Source of the DNA: Cryobacterium tagatosivorans
Lineage (GTDB): Bacteria > Actinomycetota > Actinomycetes > Actinomycetales > Microbacteriaceae
Direction of reading: 5' to 3'
DNA: 64,000 bases
NCBI RefSeq assembly: GCF_004402215.1
Contig: NZ_SOEZ01000079.1
Location: 93,444 to 157,443, forward strand
In this document: positions 63,892 through 64,000 of the stretch, in pieces
Numbering within the stretch: position 1 is the stretch's first letter
How the letters are laid out: the number at the start of each line of letters is the position of its first letter
Notes under the pieces: model-generated
Databases searched by the model: none
Seen by the model: the letters and a program-made list of their open reading frames with translations, nothing else
What the model was told of the DNA's origin: nothing
Translations under genes and position numbers: made by a program

Positions 63892-64000
63892 TCAGAACGG
63901 CGGTGGCGGGTCGATCCGGGTGGCCGGTTCGGTCGTGTATTTCTGGCCGGCGGGCGAGGTCCAGGTGAGGGTGCCGTCCCTGGCGTGGGTGACTGCCCAG
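63892..64000 (-). CDS. C-terminal end of a probable DUF222/HNH endonuclease-like protein
   Basis: Only the last 35 codons are in the window; the rest lies beyond the right edge. The minus strand reads AVTHARDGTLTWTSPAGQKY, then TTEPATRIDPPPPF and a TGA stop. The DGTLTWTSPAGxxYTTEPA pattern is characteristic of the end of DUF222-HNH endonuclease proteins abundant in Microbacteriaceae. The call is made from this signature alone. Confidence 0.7.
   Translation of the reverse strand, partial: WAVTHARDGTLTWTSPAGQKYTTEPATRIDPPPPF

Overview
The window is a GC-rich actinobacterial chromosome segment, most likely from the family Microbacteriaceae. The evidence is the strong G/C bias at third codon positions and the housekeeping order tig-clpP1-clpP2-clpX and rne-rplU-rpmA-obg-proB-proA-nadD-rsfS. 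Also supporting this are an ileS gene behind an actinobacterial-type T-box leader, a mycothiol-nitroreductase-like protein (Rv2466c type), and the tail of a DUF222/HNH-type gene at the right edge. Genus is not resolved. There are no rRNA genes, phage genes, insertion sequences or CRISPR arrays. This is core chromosome with accessory cassettes.

Layout. Positions 1-6000 hold small accessory genes: a DUF2332 end, two GNAT enzymes, an SRPBCC protein, a frameshifted dihydrofolate-reductase-like gene, a GNAT remnant, a PrmC-like methyltransferase, a small membrane protein and an atypical SDR. From 6046 to 12123 there is an MHS-family transporter divergent from a run of DsbA-like nitroreductase, rpiB, a Nei/Fpg glycosylase, a PaiB-like protein and an amidohydrolase. 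Positions 12296-15583 carry a two-component system flanking a small membrane protein and a secreted protein that share a duplicated leader. Positions 15784-20802 carry tRNA-Gly, tRNA-Pro, tig, the Clp protease genes and an S66 peptidase remnant. Positions 20953-28838 are a sugar-utilisation operon (ROK repressor, two ABC permeases, binding lipoprotein, GH15, GH31). Positions 28844-37373 hold a nucleotidyltransferase, an M3 peptidase, a methyltransferase/acyl-CoA ligase/thiolase cassette, an ArsR-type regulator and small genes. Then follow valS, an oligopeptide/nickel-type ABC importer (40141-45390), and T-box-ileS-folC-DUF4233-ndk. The last block is a VKOR protein, the rne to rsfS block with two tandem proB genes, tRNA-Ala, a SEC-C/YchJ protein and the HNH-type tail.

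How the genes work together. The sugar operon is a complete uptake and hydrolysis unit for an alpha-glucan-like oligosaccharide, except that it has no ATPase gene; a shared MsiK-like ATPase elsewhere is the likely supplier. The 3' block joins RNA processing, ribosome assembly (L21, L27, Obg, RsfS), proline synthesis (two ProB plus ProA) and NAD synthesis (NadD).

Three signals cut across gene boundaries. (1) Several families of long near-perfect palindromes without a T-tract sit at gene 3' ends, mostly convergent junctions; one family recurs four times and its asymmetric loop is oriented with the gene it terminates. (2) At least twelve genes have a TANNNT-type -10 box only 6-7 nt before the start codon, indicating leaderless transcription. 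(3) The word GGATGC/GCATCC recurs on both strands and overrides normal synonymous codon choice. These three, plus the ArsR operator ladder and the tandem proB pair, are the best candidates for follow-up.
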